A DNA stretch of 33,810 nt, from assembly GCA_016284175.1 (NCBI GenBank), contig JAEEOJ010000016.1, forward strand, positions 1-33,810, given 5' to 3'. Origin of the DNA: Lachnospiraceae bacterium. GTDB taxonomy: Bacteria; Bacillota; Clostridia; Lachnospirales; Lachnospiraceae. The translations under genes and the position numbers were made by a program. The notes beneath the pieces were generated by a model. It had not been told where the DNA came from and made no database searches. It saw only the letters and a program-made list of their open reading frames with translations. Below are positions 24,520-33,286 of the stretch, one piece after another. Each line of letters begins with the position of its first letter. The first letter of the stretch is position 1.

Positions 24520-24906
24520 ATGAGATTTTTTGACAAGAAAAAGAAAGAAGAAACAGAATATAATAGGAATGACAGAATAAAATTAAGTAATTATGTATCA
24601 GGAGCCGTAAGACAGTTTTCGATTTCATTTGCCAGAGGTGATCTTGCTTATCCGTTACTAAAGGATATTGATTATACAGGTGATGTACTGAAAGAAGAAA
24701 GCAGCTTTGCAGAGCAGGCGTTTGCAATATTTATGAACAATCTTGAGATTGATTCAACGGGAAATGTTTTGAACTATAAACACTGTGAAAAAAGGGCTGC
24801 GCAGTATATAAGAAGTTATTTTGACAGAGAATATATAGTTGAGCCTGCGTTCGAAACATGGGAAACAGAATTGCATCCTGTAAGCAAAGAGTATTATATG
24901 AAATAA
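24520..24906 (+). CDS. Small conserved-looking protein of the SUKH-containing cluster, function unknown
   Basis: 128 residues beginning with a very basic MRFFDKKKKEE. The central part reads LSNYVSGAVRQFSISFA, then EQAFAIFMNNLEI, CEKRAAQYIRSYFD and YIVEPAFETWETELHP. I recall similar small proteins near immunity genes (possibly the DUF7677 family), but cannot confirm the name. No membrane segment or catalytic motif is apparent. TGAGGA lies before the ATG. It starts 38 bases after the SUKH gene and ends 19 bases before the next one. Confidence 0.72.
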   Translation: MRFFDKKKKEETEYNRNDRIKLSNYVSGAVRQFSISFARGDLAYPLLKDIDYTGDVLKEESSFAEQAFAIFMNNLEIDSTGNVLNYKHCEKRAAQYIRSYFDREYIVEPAFETWETELHPVSKEYYMK

Positions 24907-24925
24907 CAAATTAGGAGTTAATGAA

Positions 24926-25264
24926 ATGATTTTATATAGACCTGTTGGGACCAAAGAACTTCAGCTTATAGCTGAAAGCGATTATAAGGAATTCCCTCCA
25001 AGACTTTCTGAACAGCCGATATTTTATCCTGTATTAAACGAAAAATATGCTGATGAAATAGCTAAAAACTGGAATGTAAAATATAATGATGATCATAAAG
25101 GATATGTGACTAGATTTGAGGTTGAGGACGGTTTCTGTGAAAGATATGAACCTCATATAGTCGGAGCTGAATACCATAAAGAATTTTGGGTTCCAGCAGA
25201 AGAATTAGAAGAATTCAACAGACATATAATTGGTAAAATTGAAATTATATCAGAGTATGTGTAA
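24926..25264 (+). CDS. Small protein of the 'ADP-ribosylation/crystallin J1' annotation type
   Basis: 112 residues: MILYRPVGTKELQLIAES, FPPRLSEQPIFYPVLNEKYA, GYVTRFEV and FWVPAEELEEFNRHIIG. This pattern is familiar from many bacterial small proteins automatically labelled 'ADP-ribosylation/crystallin J1', a label with no demonstrated activity for proteins this short. It is soluble and acidic and has no ADP-ribosylglycohydrolase metal motifs. TTAGGAG precedes the ATG by ~7 bases. It is the last gene of the AT-rich four-gene run and is followed by a terminator. The function is unknown; an immunity role is possible by association. Confidence 0.78.
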   Translation: MILYRPVGTKELQLIAESDYKEFPPRLSEQPIFYPVLNEKYADEIAKNWNVKYNDDHKGYVTRFEVEDGFCERYEPHIVGAEYHKEFWVPAEELEEFNRHIIGKIEIISEYV

Positions 25265-25270
25265 TAATGA

Positions 25271-25302
25271 AAAAGGACTTCATTTCGAAGTCCTTTTCTT
25301 TT
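25271..25302. terminator. Bidirectional terminator between the immunity-like island and folBK
   Basis: AAAAGGACTTC (25271-25281) pairs perfectly with 25287-25297 around a 5-base loop, followed by CTTTTATTT on plus. On minus the tail is TTCATTATT, so it can serve both convergent units. Confidence 0.88.
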
Positions 25303-26119
25303 ATTTGTTTTCAAGTTTACATAACATTTCTTTAGCTGTCATATTAAATCTCGGGTGAATTACATAGGGAGCTATCTCGCAAAGAGGTTTTAATACGAAT
25401 TCTCTGTTAGCCATATCAGGATGAGGGATAATCAGATTATTGGTTGACATAACTAAATCATCATAAAGGATAATATCCAAATCCAGTGTTCTCGGTCCCC
25501 AGTGAATTGTTCTTTCTCTGCCGGCTTCATTTTCCTCAATACTTAATCTTGCAAGAAGTTCTTCGGGAGAGTAGAGTGTTTCAATCTTAAATACACCGTT
25601 AATGAAATCATCCTGGTCAACATTTCCGTAAGGCTTTGTTTCAATCAATCCCGAAACGTCTTTAACTTCTATACAATCATCCATCGAAAGATTATCAATG
25701 GCATTTTCGATATAATCTTCACGTTCGCCGATATTTGAGCCAACGGATATATACGCAGTATGTCTTGATCTGAAAACCTTTAACGAAACCGTATCAAACT
25801 TCGACGGAATAGGAGCATCGGGTTTGCAGATTTCAAGTGTTACTGATTTTATGAGCTTAAAAGTTAAAAGAAGTTTTCTTGAAAGTTCGTTTACAAGTGT
25901 TTCGAGAAGATTAACCTGATTGATAACCATGTAGTCTTTTATGTATTCGCAGACTTTGGCATAATCAAGAGTATCCTCGATATCGTCGCTTAAACTTGCA
26001 GTCAGCGTATCAACTTCGAATTCAGCGTTGATGACGAATTTCTGACCCTTTGTTTTTTCGTTTTCGTATACTCCGTGATGAGCAAAAACTTCAAGACCTT
26101 TAATGATAATCTTATCCAT
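25301..26119 (-). CDS. folBK: Fused dihydroneopterin aldolase / HPPK (FolB-FolK)
   Basis: A 272-residue bifunctional folate enzyme. Residues 1-118 are FolB: IIIKGLEVFAHHGVYENEK, with the catalytic Glu of that segment, LDYAKV, and a LETLVNELSRKLL helix. Residues ~120-272 are FolK: AYISVGSNIGERE, ETKPYGNVDQDDFINGV, RERTIHWGPRTLDLDIILYDD and IPHPDMANREFVLKPLCEIAP. The perfect AAGGAGG lies 7 bases before the ATG. It is the last gene of the moxR-DUF58-transglutaminase operon, 27 bases after it, on the strand opposite to folC-folE-folP and about 2.4 kb away. Confidence 0.96.
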   Translation of the reverse strand: MDKIIIKGLEVFAHHGVYENEKTKGQKFVINAEFEVDTLTASLSDDIEDTLDYAKVCEYIKDYMVINQVNLLETLVNELSRKLLLTFKLIKSVTLEICKPDAPIPSKFDTVSLKVFRSRHTAYISVGSNIGEREDYIENAIDNLSMDDCIEVKDVSGLIETKPYGNVDQDDFINGVFKIETLYSPEELLARLSIEENEAGRERTIHWGPRTLDLDIILYDDLVMSTNNLIIPHPDMANREFVLKPLCEIAPYVIHPRFNMTAKEMLCKLENK

Positions 26120-26146
26120 AAATTCCCCTCCTTAAAGTTAAACCCT

Positions 26147-28483
26147 TTACGAATACATTACCTTCTCGTAATGCTCAAATAATGCCGCGGTATCAATGTC
26201 TTTCTGCTTCTTGTGACGGTTGTTGTAGTTAGCCAGATAAAGATCGTAAGCCTCTTTAACATCCATCGGAAGAGGATTGTCTTTTTTAAGGAATCCCTTC
26301 CTCTTAAGCATAGCAGAAAGTTTGGAATATTCATATATTACAAGATGATATTCGTCATTATTTTTTCGATACCAAGCAAGTTTTATGCGAATTATCAAAA
26401 ATCTTATCAGTAAGTAGAGAAGACCTGCGCTGATGAAGATTGCAAATATTCTCATTACGGTGACTCTTACATTTGCGGTATTGAAATTAAAGATATCGAA
26501 AATCTTATTGATGCTGAATCCGCCGCTGTTTCCGTTGTTAGGATTAGTGGTTGTTCCAAACTCCTCGAAATTCAATGTGTTTGATGTGATAGCTGAGAAG
26601 AAGTTAAACGAAAGGAAACTCAAATCCGAGGTATCATCATCAAACGAAGGAATTGTTGCTTCGAAAGGAACGAATCCGTAGCCTTCGAGATAAATCTCGA
26701 CCCATGCGTGCGCATATGAATCGTTTACAGGAACTTCAAGTACCGACGGAAGATCGATATTCTGTTTGCCCGAATACCATTCGTCGAAATTATTATCCGT
26801 CATGATTGCATCTTCATAAATAAGTGAGATAGGAATGCAGTAGCCTTCGCAGTATCTGGCGGGTACACCCATTTCTCTTAAAAGAAGTGCTGTAGCAGAA
26901 GCAAAGTGTGCACAGAAACCTCTTTTCTGATGAGTAAGGAAATATTCCACGAAGTCTCTTTTATAAGCGGTCCTGCCGGGCGCCATTGTATAGCTGAAGT
27001 TTTCAAAGAAATAACTGTAAACTGCTTTTGCGCAGTTTAATCTGTATTGATTGATGTCGTCTGAGTCAACAGGGGCTATTTCTTTTAAGGTGTCATCAAG
27101 TACAGGTTTTAAAGTATCGGGAACTGTCAGACACGATTCATAAACATATGTGTAATAATCATCATTTAAAAGAAGCTCGTCATCGACAGGCTTTTCATAA
27201 TCGGCCTCGCTTAAAATCGGATTGTAAGTAATCTGATATGTATTGTCTTCGAGACTTATATATTCAAGATTATCCGTGCTTGAGAAGTAAGGGCGATAGT
27301 CAAATCTTGAATCGACATCCACTTCCTTAACCTGCATTTTTGCGGTATTGCCAAAATTATATTCACGTTCGTTTTCGATAAAAGTAACATCGAGAGGATT
27401 CGGATACCAGCCGGACGACTGATATGTTGTGCCTGTATATCCTTTAAGATAAATGGTTTCGTAATTAATCGGTACAAAGGTAACCTCAATGTCTGTTTCG
27501 AAATCAGGTCTTACCTGAGCGACACCACCGAGACGTCCGCCCGAAAGACCGCCTGTTGAAGCATATGAATCAAAGAATCCGCCGACACCGTTCTGAACGA
27601 GGATCTTGACATATTCCTGTGTCTGCTTGTGAATTGAATTGCCGGGTATCTTGGATATAGGCATATTCAAAGGAGCCTTCAGTAAAAAAATGATTACAAG
27701 CGCAATCACAAACGAGAAAGCGAATGAATATATAAATACCGGCATATCGGCCTGATAAGCATAACGGTCCTCTTTCTTGAGTTTCATCCTCAGGAATTCA
27801 TGCGTTCGTTTGCCCTTAACCTGCATTCTTGAATGCCTTGAAAACTGCAGGAATACTACGCATGTATAAACGAATAAAAGTCCGAATAAATATCCGGCTG
27901 GGGGGATTTTATGAATGAAGAGCGCAATCTCAATATAAGGGAAAGTGACGAGCGCGGTCTCAAATGCATTCATGTAACCCGAAATAGTAACGTTTAAAAG
28001 AATCGCCGTAAACGCTCCGAGGAAGAGCGCAGCAACGGTTACGGTAAAATATCTGTTCGCAATTGTTTCGTAACCTTCACGGATGGAAGCGAGTGCGAAG
28101 TAGTCTGAATAATCCTTGAATATGATGTTGATTATCGCCTGGAAACCTGAGTTGGCCGGCATATAATACCTGGCAAGTTCAACTGTAAATCCTATGAACA
28201 AGATTATGTAGAAAAGGTAGAATATAATCTTGTTGTAATACAGGAATGAAACATAAAACGAGAAAAACGCAAAGGCGAGAATTAAAATCGCCCTGTTGTA
28301 TTCAATGTTAAACGAATCCAAAAGGCCGCAGATAGAGCAGTAAGTGGCCATAAAAACCAGAATGCCTTTAGAAAGGCATATAAGAAAGCGGTTACTTTTC
28401 TTTGTCTGTGTTACTTCACCGACAATGATTTTGTTATCCTTTATTTCTTTTTTGTAAATGATTTTGTCAAGCCAGCTTATCAT
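26147..28483 (-). CDS. Membrane transglutaminase-like protein (TgpA type)
   Basis: 778 residues. A short basic start is followed by about six to seven hydrophobic helices (about 30-270). A large extracytoplasmic part then carries a papain-like transglutaminase core near 525-630, with Cys in KRGFCAHFASATALLLREMG, His in YAHAWVEIY, and an acidic third residue in GFVPFEATIP, where Glu replaces the usual Asp. A Thr/Asn/Gly-rich linker leads to one further helix (about 680-705), and a cytoplasmic tail of DUF4129 type ends the protein. The family pairs with MoxR and DUF58 proteins; its substrate is generally unknown, possibly cell-wall or surface proteins. DUF58 is 3 bases upstream. Confidence 0.9.
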   Translation of the reverse strand: MISWLDKIIYKKEIKDNKIIVGEVTQTKKSNRFLICLSKGILVFMATYCSICGLLDSFNIEYNRAILILAFAFFSFYVSFLYYNKIIFYLFYIILFIGFTVELARYYMPANSGFQAIINIIFKDYSDYFALASIREGYETIANRYFTVTVAALFLGAFTAILLNVTISGYMNAFETALVTFPYIEIALFIHKIPPAGYLFGLLFVYTCVVFLQFSRHSRMQVKGKRTHEFLRMKLKKEDRYAYQADMPVFIYSFAFSFVIALVIIFLLKAPLNMPISKIPGNSIHKQTQEYVKILVQNGVGGFFDSYASTGGLSGGRLGGVAQVRPDFETDIEVTFVPINYETIYLKGYTGTTYQSSGWYPNPLDVTFIENEREYNFGNTAKMQVKEVDVDSRFDYRPYFSSTDNLEYISLEDNTYQITYNPILSEADYEKPVDDELLLNDDYYTYVYESCLTVPDTLKPVLDDTLKEIAPVDSDDINQYRLNCAKAVYSYFFENFSYTMAPGRTAYKRDFVEYFLTHQKRGFCAHFASATALLLREMGVPARYCEGYCIPISLIYEDAIMTDNNFDEWYSGKQNIDLPSVLEVPVNDSYAHAWVEIYLEGYGFVPFEATIPSFDDDTSDLSFLSFNFFSAITSNTLNFEEFGTTTNPNNGNSGGFSINKIFDIFNFNTANVRVTVMRIFAIFISAGLLYLLIRFLIIRIKLAWYRKNNDEYHLVIYEYSKLSAMLKRKGFLKKDNPLPMDVKEAYDLYLANYNNRHKKQKDIDTAALFEHYEKVMYS

Positions 28484-28486
28484 AAT

Positions 28487-29494
28487 TTATTCGCTTATTT
28501 TTATCGTTTTTCCGATAATATGAATCACGGTTGCAATCTTACCTGATGAGTGAATGTAAGTATTTAAAGCATTTTCCCTGCCTTCGTATAAAGGCTGGCA
28601 GTAAAAATGCGTCATTGCCTCAAGCATGCCTGCTTCATCCGTTACGGTAAAGAACGTATAGTCGCAGGCGATATCGTTATAAATACAGACTTCAAAACGC
28701 TCTTTTTTCTCGTACATGATTTTTATACATGATAAAAGAGACTCTGCGGTATCGTGTATTTCATCCTTACAAAGCTCGGGAACGAGAATAATAGCCAGAG
28801 ATGATGTATGTGCCATTTCTTTTACGAACAGATCGTCTAACTTAGCTGAAAGTTTCCAGTGAATTCTCTGGAGTCTGTCTCCGGGACGATATTCACGGAT
28901 TTCTTTTACGTCACTTGAAATATTACCGATGTTTTCTGATTCGGTAAATTCATCAGGACCGTCTTTGGGAACTGCAGGCGGGAAATCTCCGATGTTTCTT
29001 TCTTTAGGAAGAATGGGTACGGAAGATTCGAGCGATACAGGTATTTCTTTTCTGAAAATGGATAAATAATCGTGTAAAATGAACTTCTCGATATTTATGG
29101 TCACAAGACCGATGTCGAAACTGTCAATCGGGATCGTAAAAGAATTTGTCTTCCTTGTAAGGGGAATCGATAATCTGTGTTTTACGGTGTTGGGATAAAA
29201 ACTGTTTTCTGCGGTAAAGACAACGTCACATGCAAAAAGTCCGATGCGTGCTGCGTTTTTATATTCAAGTACGAAAGCGGGAGAGTTTGGCTCCTCCACA
29301 TATTCGGAAACGGGTGAAAGTGTGAATGTGAATTTGTCGCTTACATTAAAGAAAACAATTAAAGATATGGGAATTAAGATAAACAGCATTAAAATAAAAA
29401 GCACGATTGCCGGCTGTTCATAAATGAGTGCAAGCGCGCTTATTACTGCAATAGCAAATATATATGCAACAAGTGTCAGAATGTTTATCTTCAT
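28487..29494 (-). CDS. DUF58 (vWA-like) membrane protein
   Basis: 335 residues. Two N-terminal hydrophobic helices (about 5-27 and 29-50) anchor it. A beta-rich region follows, and the DUF58 signature REYRPGDRLQRIHWKLSAK lies around residues 197-215. After it comes a vWA-like segment (SLAIILVPELC). DUF58 proteins are thought to act with MoxR ATPases as chaperone-like or assembly factors. Its start directly follows the moxR stop (29495), so the two are translationally coupled. Confidence 0.92.
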   Translation of the reverse strand: MKINILTLVAYIFAIAVISALALIYEQPAIVLFILMLFILIPISLIVFFNVSDKFTFTLSPVSEYVEEPNSPAFVLEYKNAARIGLFACDVVFTAENSFYPNTVKHRLSIPLTRKTNSFTIPIDSFDIGLVTINIEKFILHDYLSIFRKEIPVSLESSVPILPKERNIGDFPPAVPKDGPDEFTESENIGNISSDVKEIREYRPGDRLQRIHWKLSAKLDDLFVKEMAHTSSLAIILVPELCKDEIHDTAESLLSCIKIMYEKKERFEVCIYNDIACDYTFFTVTDEAGMLEAMTHFYCQPLYEGRENALNTYIHSSGKIATVIHIIGKTIKISE

Positions 29495-30424
29495 TTAAGG
29501 AACCTTTACGGAATCAAATGCAAGGTTTAATGCGCTCTCGTTATTCATTCCGCATGCTTTGGATTTGGTTGATAAAATGATTCTGTGGTTTGCAATAGGG
29601 TAGAAAACCGCCTTAAAATCTTCGGGAACAACATAGTCTCTGCCTTCAAGGAAAGCATGGGCTTTTGCCATTTTTATGAGCGCAATGCTTCCACGGGGAG
29701 AAAGACCGAGCGCGAATGTGTCGGTATTTCTGGTTGCTTCCGTAAGTGAAACGGCATAGTCATAAAGGCTTTCTTTTATCTTTGTGTTTTCTACTTCTTC
29801 CTGATATGCGAGAATTTCGTCTTTGGAAATAACTCTTTCCATTTTTTCGATTGTTTTATGAGAATCGCCTTTAAGAATAGTCACGGCCGATTCATGAGAA
29901 GGATAGCCCATCGAAAGACGAACCATAAATCTGTCAAGCTGTGACTCGGGGAGCTTCTGCGTACCCGAAGCGCCGATGGGGTTCTGGGTAGCGATTACCA
30001 TAAAAGGCTTAGGCAGATATCTTGTAACACCGTCAACCGTTGCGTGACCTTCCTCCATTACTTCGAGAAGAGCAGACTGTGTTTTGGGTGAAGTTCTGTT
30101 GATTTCATCAGCAAGGAAAAGGTTTGTATAAACTGCGCCTTCCTTGAATGTGAACTGGTTCGTGATTTTGTCAAACATCGTAAAACCCGAAACGTCGCTC
30201 GGAAGAACGTCGGGAGTAAACTGCATTCTTTTATAATCAAGATCCATTACCTTTGCAAGGGCGGTAACCAGAGTGGTCTTACCCACACCAGGAATATCCT
30301 CGAGCAGGATATGTCCTTTCGCAAAAACCGCACACATAACCATGTCGATAACATCGTCTTTGCCGTGTATCGCGGTTCTTATGGTATTTCTCATTTTTTC
30401 CATTTTCTCAAGTGACTGATTCAT
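29495..30424 (-). CDS. MoxR-family AAA+ ATPase
   Basis: 309 residues. Walker A GVGKTT is at 46-51 (EDIPGVGKTTLVTALAKV), Walker B at LFLADEINR, the sensor 1 region at IATQNP, and the arginine-containing segment LDRFMVRL follows. A helical lid closes the protein, with LGLSPRGSIALIKMAKAHAF and YVVPEDFKAVFYPIANHRI. It is the first gene of a four-gene operon with DUF58, a transglutaminase and folBK. GGAG lies 8 bases upstream of the ATG. MoxR ATPases are believed to remodel or insert cofactors into partner complexes. Confidence 0.95.
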   Translation of the reverse strand: MNQSLEKMEKMRNTIRTAIHGKDDVIDMVMCAVFAKGHILLEDIPGVGKTTLVTALAKVMDLDYKRMQFTPDVLPSDVSGFTMFDKITNQFTFKEGAVYTNLFLADEINRTSPKTQSALLEVMEEGHATVDGVTRYLPKPFMVIATQNPIGASGTQKLPESQLDRFMVRLSMGYPSHESAVTILKGDSHKTIEKMERVISKDEILAYQEEVENTKIKESLYDYAVSLTEATRNTDTFALGLSPRGSIALIKMAKAHAFLEGRDYVVPEDFKAVFYPIANHRIILSTKSKACGMNNESALNLAFDSVKVP

Positions 30425-30453
30425 GTGTTATTCTCCGTAAATTTGATTATTTT

Positions 30454-30482
30454 ATTTTACTAAAAAGAGGCCTTTTTTTCAA
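30454..30482 (-). promoter_or_regulatory. Sigma-A promoter of the moxR-DUF58-transglutaminase-folBK operon
   Basis: On the minus strand TTGAAA (complement of 30477-30482), a 17-base spacer, and TAAAAT (complement of 30454-30459), about 30 bases before the moxR ATG. Confidence 0.8.
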
Positions 30483-30488
30483 TAATAT

Positions 30489-30517
30489 TTGAAGCCCACG
30501 GAGGGATATGATAATAT
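30489..30517 (+). promoter_or_regulatory. Sigma-A promoter of queH
   Basis: TTGAAG (30489-30494), a 17-base spacer and TAATAT (30512-30517). The leader would be ~78 bases. It is divergent from the moxR promoter with only six bases between the -35 boxes. Confidence 0.7.
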
Positions 30518-30601
30518 AAAAGGCGCTTAAGTAAATCTGATAAAATCACTCAGCATAATATATATCGGCTCATAAAAGAATTAAGTTAGTATTTTCGTAA
30601 A

Positions 30602-31267
30602 ATGAACGGACTTCCTGCAGATTTTTTTATTAAACAAATGAATGAACGTTTATCGGCGGTTGAGAACCCTAAGGTTTTAATCCAGGCATGCTGTGCGCCT
30701 TGCAGCAGTTACTGTCTTTTGGCCTTAAGAGATGTTGCAAGTCTAGGGGTTTATTATTATAATCCGAATATAACTTTGGCCGATGAGTATGAGTACAGGT
30801 ATGCCGAGATAAAAAGGCTGGTTGGGATATATAATGAAAATCCTGACAGGGTTTTGCCTGAGGATCGCAGACAGGTTAACATAAATATATGTTATGTAAA
30901 CAATCATATAGATATAATCGATGCACCTTACGAACCTGAATTGTTCCTGGAAAAGACTAAGGGATATGAGAGTTGTCCGGAGCGAGGAGAGCGATGCAGT
31001 ATCTGCTTTGATTTAAGACTTAGAAAGACTGCTGAGGAAGCTTTGGCTTTAGGATATGATTTCTTCGCAACGACACTTACTTTAAGTCCTCTTAAGAATG
31101 CGGATGTAATCAATGCGATAGGCGAGAAGATTTCCGAAGAAGTCGGTATAAAATATCTGCCGACTGATTTTAAGAAAAAGAACGGATATAAGACTTCGAT
31201 AGAATTGTCTAAGGAGTTTGATTTATACAGACAGAATTACTGCGGATGTATTTATTCGAAGAATTAA
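30602..31267 (+). CDS. queH: Epoxyqueuosine reductase QueH
   Basis: A 221-residue enzyme that reduces epoxyqueuosine to queuosine in tRNA, replacing QueG in many Firmicutes (DUF208). The signature is the N-terminal QACCAPCSSY with the vicinal Cys pair, YYYNPNI, then ERCSICFDLRL and TTLTLSPLKN, and the C-terminal QNYCGCIYS. The conserved Cys pairs fit the family's iron-sulfur/iron site. The first in-frame ATG is used, but no good ribosome site stands before it. A second ATG at 30638 is possible but also lacks one. No preQ1 riboswitch-like hairpin was recognised in the leader. Confidence 0.93.
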   Translation: MNGLPADFFIKQMNERLSAVENPKVLIQACCAPCSSYCLLALRDVASLGVYYYNPNITLADEYEYRYAEIKRLVGIYNENPDRVLPEDRRQVNINICYVNNHIDIIDAPYEPELFLEKTKGYESCPERGERCSICFDLRLRKTAEEALALGYDFFATTLTLSPLKNADVINAIGEKISEEVGIKYLPTDFKKKNGYKTSIELSKEFDLYRQNYCGCIYSKN

Positions 31268-31294
31268 ATTTTTTGTATCTTTTATGAGTAATAT

Positions 31295-31323
31295 TTGACA
31301 AATAAGTTTTTTACAAATAAATT
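31295..31323 (+). promoter_or_regulatory. Sigma-A promoter of argS
   Basis: A perfect TTGACA (31295-31300), a 17-base spacer and TAAATT (31318-31323). The -10 ends about 33 bases before the start codon. No terminator was seen after queH. Confidence 0.78.
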
Positions 31324-31356
31324 AATGTTTAGTCTATAAAAGGATGGAGCAGTAAA

Positions 31357-33126
31357 TTGGAAAAGTTTTTAGAGAAATTAAGTAAAGAAACAGCCAAGGC
31401 TTTTAAGGAAGCAGGCTATGACGAGAATTTGGGAAAGGTCGGAATTTCAAACAGACCCGATCTTTGCGAGTATCAGTGCAACGGTGCAATGGCAGGCGCA
31501 AAGCTTTATAAGAAAGCACCCATCATGATTGCAAACGACGTAGCTGAGAAGTTAAAAGAATCCAAAGCATTTTCGTCTGTAGAGGTCTGCCCTCCCGGAT
31601 TTATCAATTTAAATGTCAGCGATGATTTTCTGACAGAGTTCGTAAAAGAAATGAGCACCGCTAAAAAGTATGGCGTGGACGAACCTGCGGAAAAGAAAAG
31701 ATACATGGTTGACTACGGCGGACCCAATGTTGCAAAGCCTTTGCACGTCGGTCATTTAAGAAGTGCCGTAATCGGTGAGAGTATCAAGAGAATCATCCGT
31801 TACATGGGCCATGAAGCAATCGGCGATATTCATATGGGAGACTGGGGTCTTCAGATGGGTCTTGTTATTGCGGCTATTAAGGAAGAGCAGCCCGACCTCG
31901 TTTATTTCGATGAAAACTATGACGGCGAATATCCGGCTGAGGCTCCTTTTACGGTCGGAGATCTTGAAGAAATTTATCCGAAGGCTTCCGCTAAATCAAA
32001 GGTTGATGCCGAGTTTAAAGACGAAGCCATGCTTTGCACCAAGAAACTTCAGGACGGCGTTAAAGGCTACAGAGCCATCTGGAAACATATCATGAAAGTT
32101 TCCGTTGACGACCTTAAGAAAAACTACGACAACCTTAATGTTGAATTTGATTTATGGAAGGGCGAGTCGGACGTACACGACGTAATCCCAGGAATGGTTA
32201 AGTACTTAAAAGACGGCGGCTACGCTTATATAAGCGACGGCGCTCTGGTTGTTGACGTTAAGGAAGAGACCGATACAAAGGAAATTCCTCCCTGTATGAT
32301 TTTAAAATCTGACGGTGCTTCACTTTACAACACCACAGATCTTGCAACAATCATGGAGAGAAAGAGAGAATATAATCCTGACTGTATCATTTATCTTACA
32401 GACAAGAGACAGGAACTTTACTTCGAGCAGGTATTCAGATGTGCGAAGAAGACCGGTCTTTGCGATAAAAAGACAAAGCTCGTTCATATCGGCTTTGGTA
32501 CGGTAAACGGTAAAGACGGCAAGCCTTTCAAGACAAGAGACGGCGGCGTAATGCGTCTTGAATATCTTGTAAACGATATCAACGAAAAGATGCTTGAGAA
32601 GATTTCCACAGGCAGGGAAATGAGCAAGGAAGAAGCGGAAAGCGTTTCCAAGATAGTTGCTCTTTCTGCAATTAAGTACGGCGATCTTTCAAACCAGGCT
32701 TCAAAGGATTATATCTTCGATACCGAGAGATTCATGTCATTTGAAGGAGACACAGGTCCTTACCTTCTTTACACGGTTGTAAGAATCAAATCAATCTTAA
32801 AGAAGTTTGCTGAAAACGGCGGTAATATTGATGACTGTAAAGTTATGTCAACCATTTCAAATGTTTCACACAAGAACCTTCTTATGAAGATTACAGGCTA
32901 TAACGAAATGATTGAAGGCGCATTTGAAGAACTCGCTCCTCACAGAATCTGTGCATACCTTTACGATCTCGCAAATGTATTCAATTCCTTCTACCATGAG
33001 ACAAAGATCTTGGCAGAAGAGAACGAAGAGTTAAAGAAGAGTTACATTGCACTTCTTAAAATCACCCTCGGCATTGCGGAAGACTGCATGGAATGCCTCG
33101 GCTTCTCCGCACCTGACCGCATGTAA
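31357..33126 (+). CDS. argS: Arginyl-tRNA synthetase
   Basis: A 589-residue class I synthetase. The start is TTG, with AAAAGGATGGAG about 8 bases upstream. The ATG in that stretch reads into a stop after three codons. The N-terminal additional domain has SNRPDLCEYQCNGAM. The class I HIGH motif is KPLHVGHLRSAVIG, followed by HMGDWGLQMG. The variant KMSKS site appears to lie near GKPFKTRDGGVMRL. The C-terminal anticodon-binding helices end with APDRM, the family's usual C-terminus. No terminator-like hairpin follows; a REP-like repeat begins 12 bases later. Confidence 0.97.
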   Translation: MEKFLEKLSKETAKAFKEAGYDENLGKVGISNRPDLCEYQCNGAMAGAKLYKKAPIMIANDVAEKLKESKAFSSVEVCPPGFINLNVSDDFLTEFVKEMSTAKKYGVDEPAEKKRYMVDYGGPNVAKPLHVGHLRSAVIGESIKRIIRYMGHEAIGDIHMGDWGLQMGLVIAAIKEEQPDLVYFDENYDGEYPAEAPFTVGDLEEIYPKASAKSKVDAEFKDEAMLCTKKLQDGVKGYRAIWKHIMKVSVDDLKKNYDNLNVEFDLWKGESDVHDVIPGMVKYLKDGGYAYISDGALVVDVKEETDTKEIPPCMILKSDGASLYNTTDLATIMERKREYNPDCIIYLTDKRQELYFEQVFRCAKKTGLCDKKTKLVHIGFGTVNGKDGKPFKTRDGGVMRLEYLVNDINEKMLEKISTGREMSKEEAESVSKIVALSAIKYGDLSNQASKDYIFDTERFMSFEGDTGPYLLYTVVRIKSILKKFAENGGNIDDCKVMSTISNVSHKNLLMKITGYNEMIEGAFEELAPHRICAYLYDLANVFNSFYHETKILAEENEELKKSYIALLKITLGIAEDCMECLGFSAPDRM

Positions 33127-33138
33127 AAAAAGTACAAT

Positions 33139-33217
33139 TGGGGACGGTTCTGTTTTGGCCTTTTTTACCACCTGGGGACACATCTCTAAAGGTAATAAAG
33201 GGAAAAAAAGAACTGTC
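33139..33217. repeat. Second, partly decayed REP-like GGGGACGGTTC element
   Basis: TGGGGACGGTTCTGTTTTGGCCTTTTTTACCA (33139 onward) is the same unit as at 19936-20036. A second GGGGAC starts at 33174, 34 bases after the first (33140), but then diverges. AGAACTGTC (33209-33217) is a degraded inverse arm. Confidence 0.8.
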
Positions 33218-33240
33218 TTCCGTACGTTTATAAAAAAACC

Positions 33241-33269
33241 TTGACATTTAATATCTGATTTTGTATATT
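33241..33269 (+). promoter_or_regulatory. Sigma-A promoter of tRNA-Met
   Basis: A perfect TTGACA (33241-33246), a 17-base spacer and TATATT (33264-33269), 17 bases before the tRNA. Confidence 0.88.
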
Positions 33270-33286
33270 AATAAGGCAGTTGTTTT

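Noticed and set aside
30524-30601. preQ1 riboswitch in the queH leader
   Set aside because: No short hairpin with the typical C-rich loop and A-rich tail pseudoknot was found.
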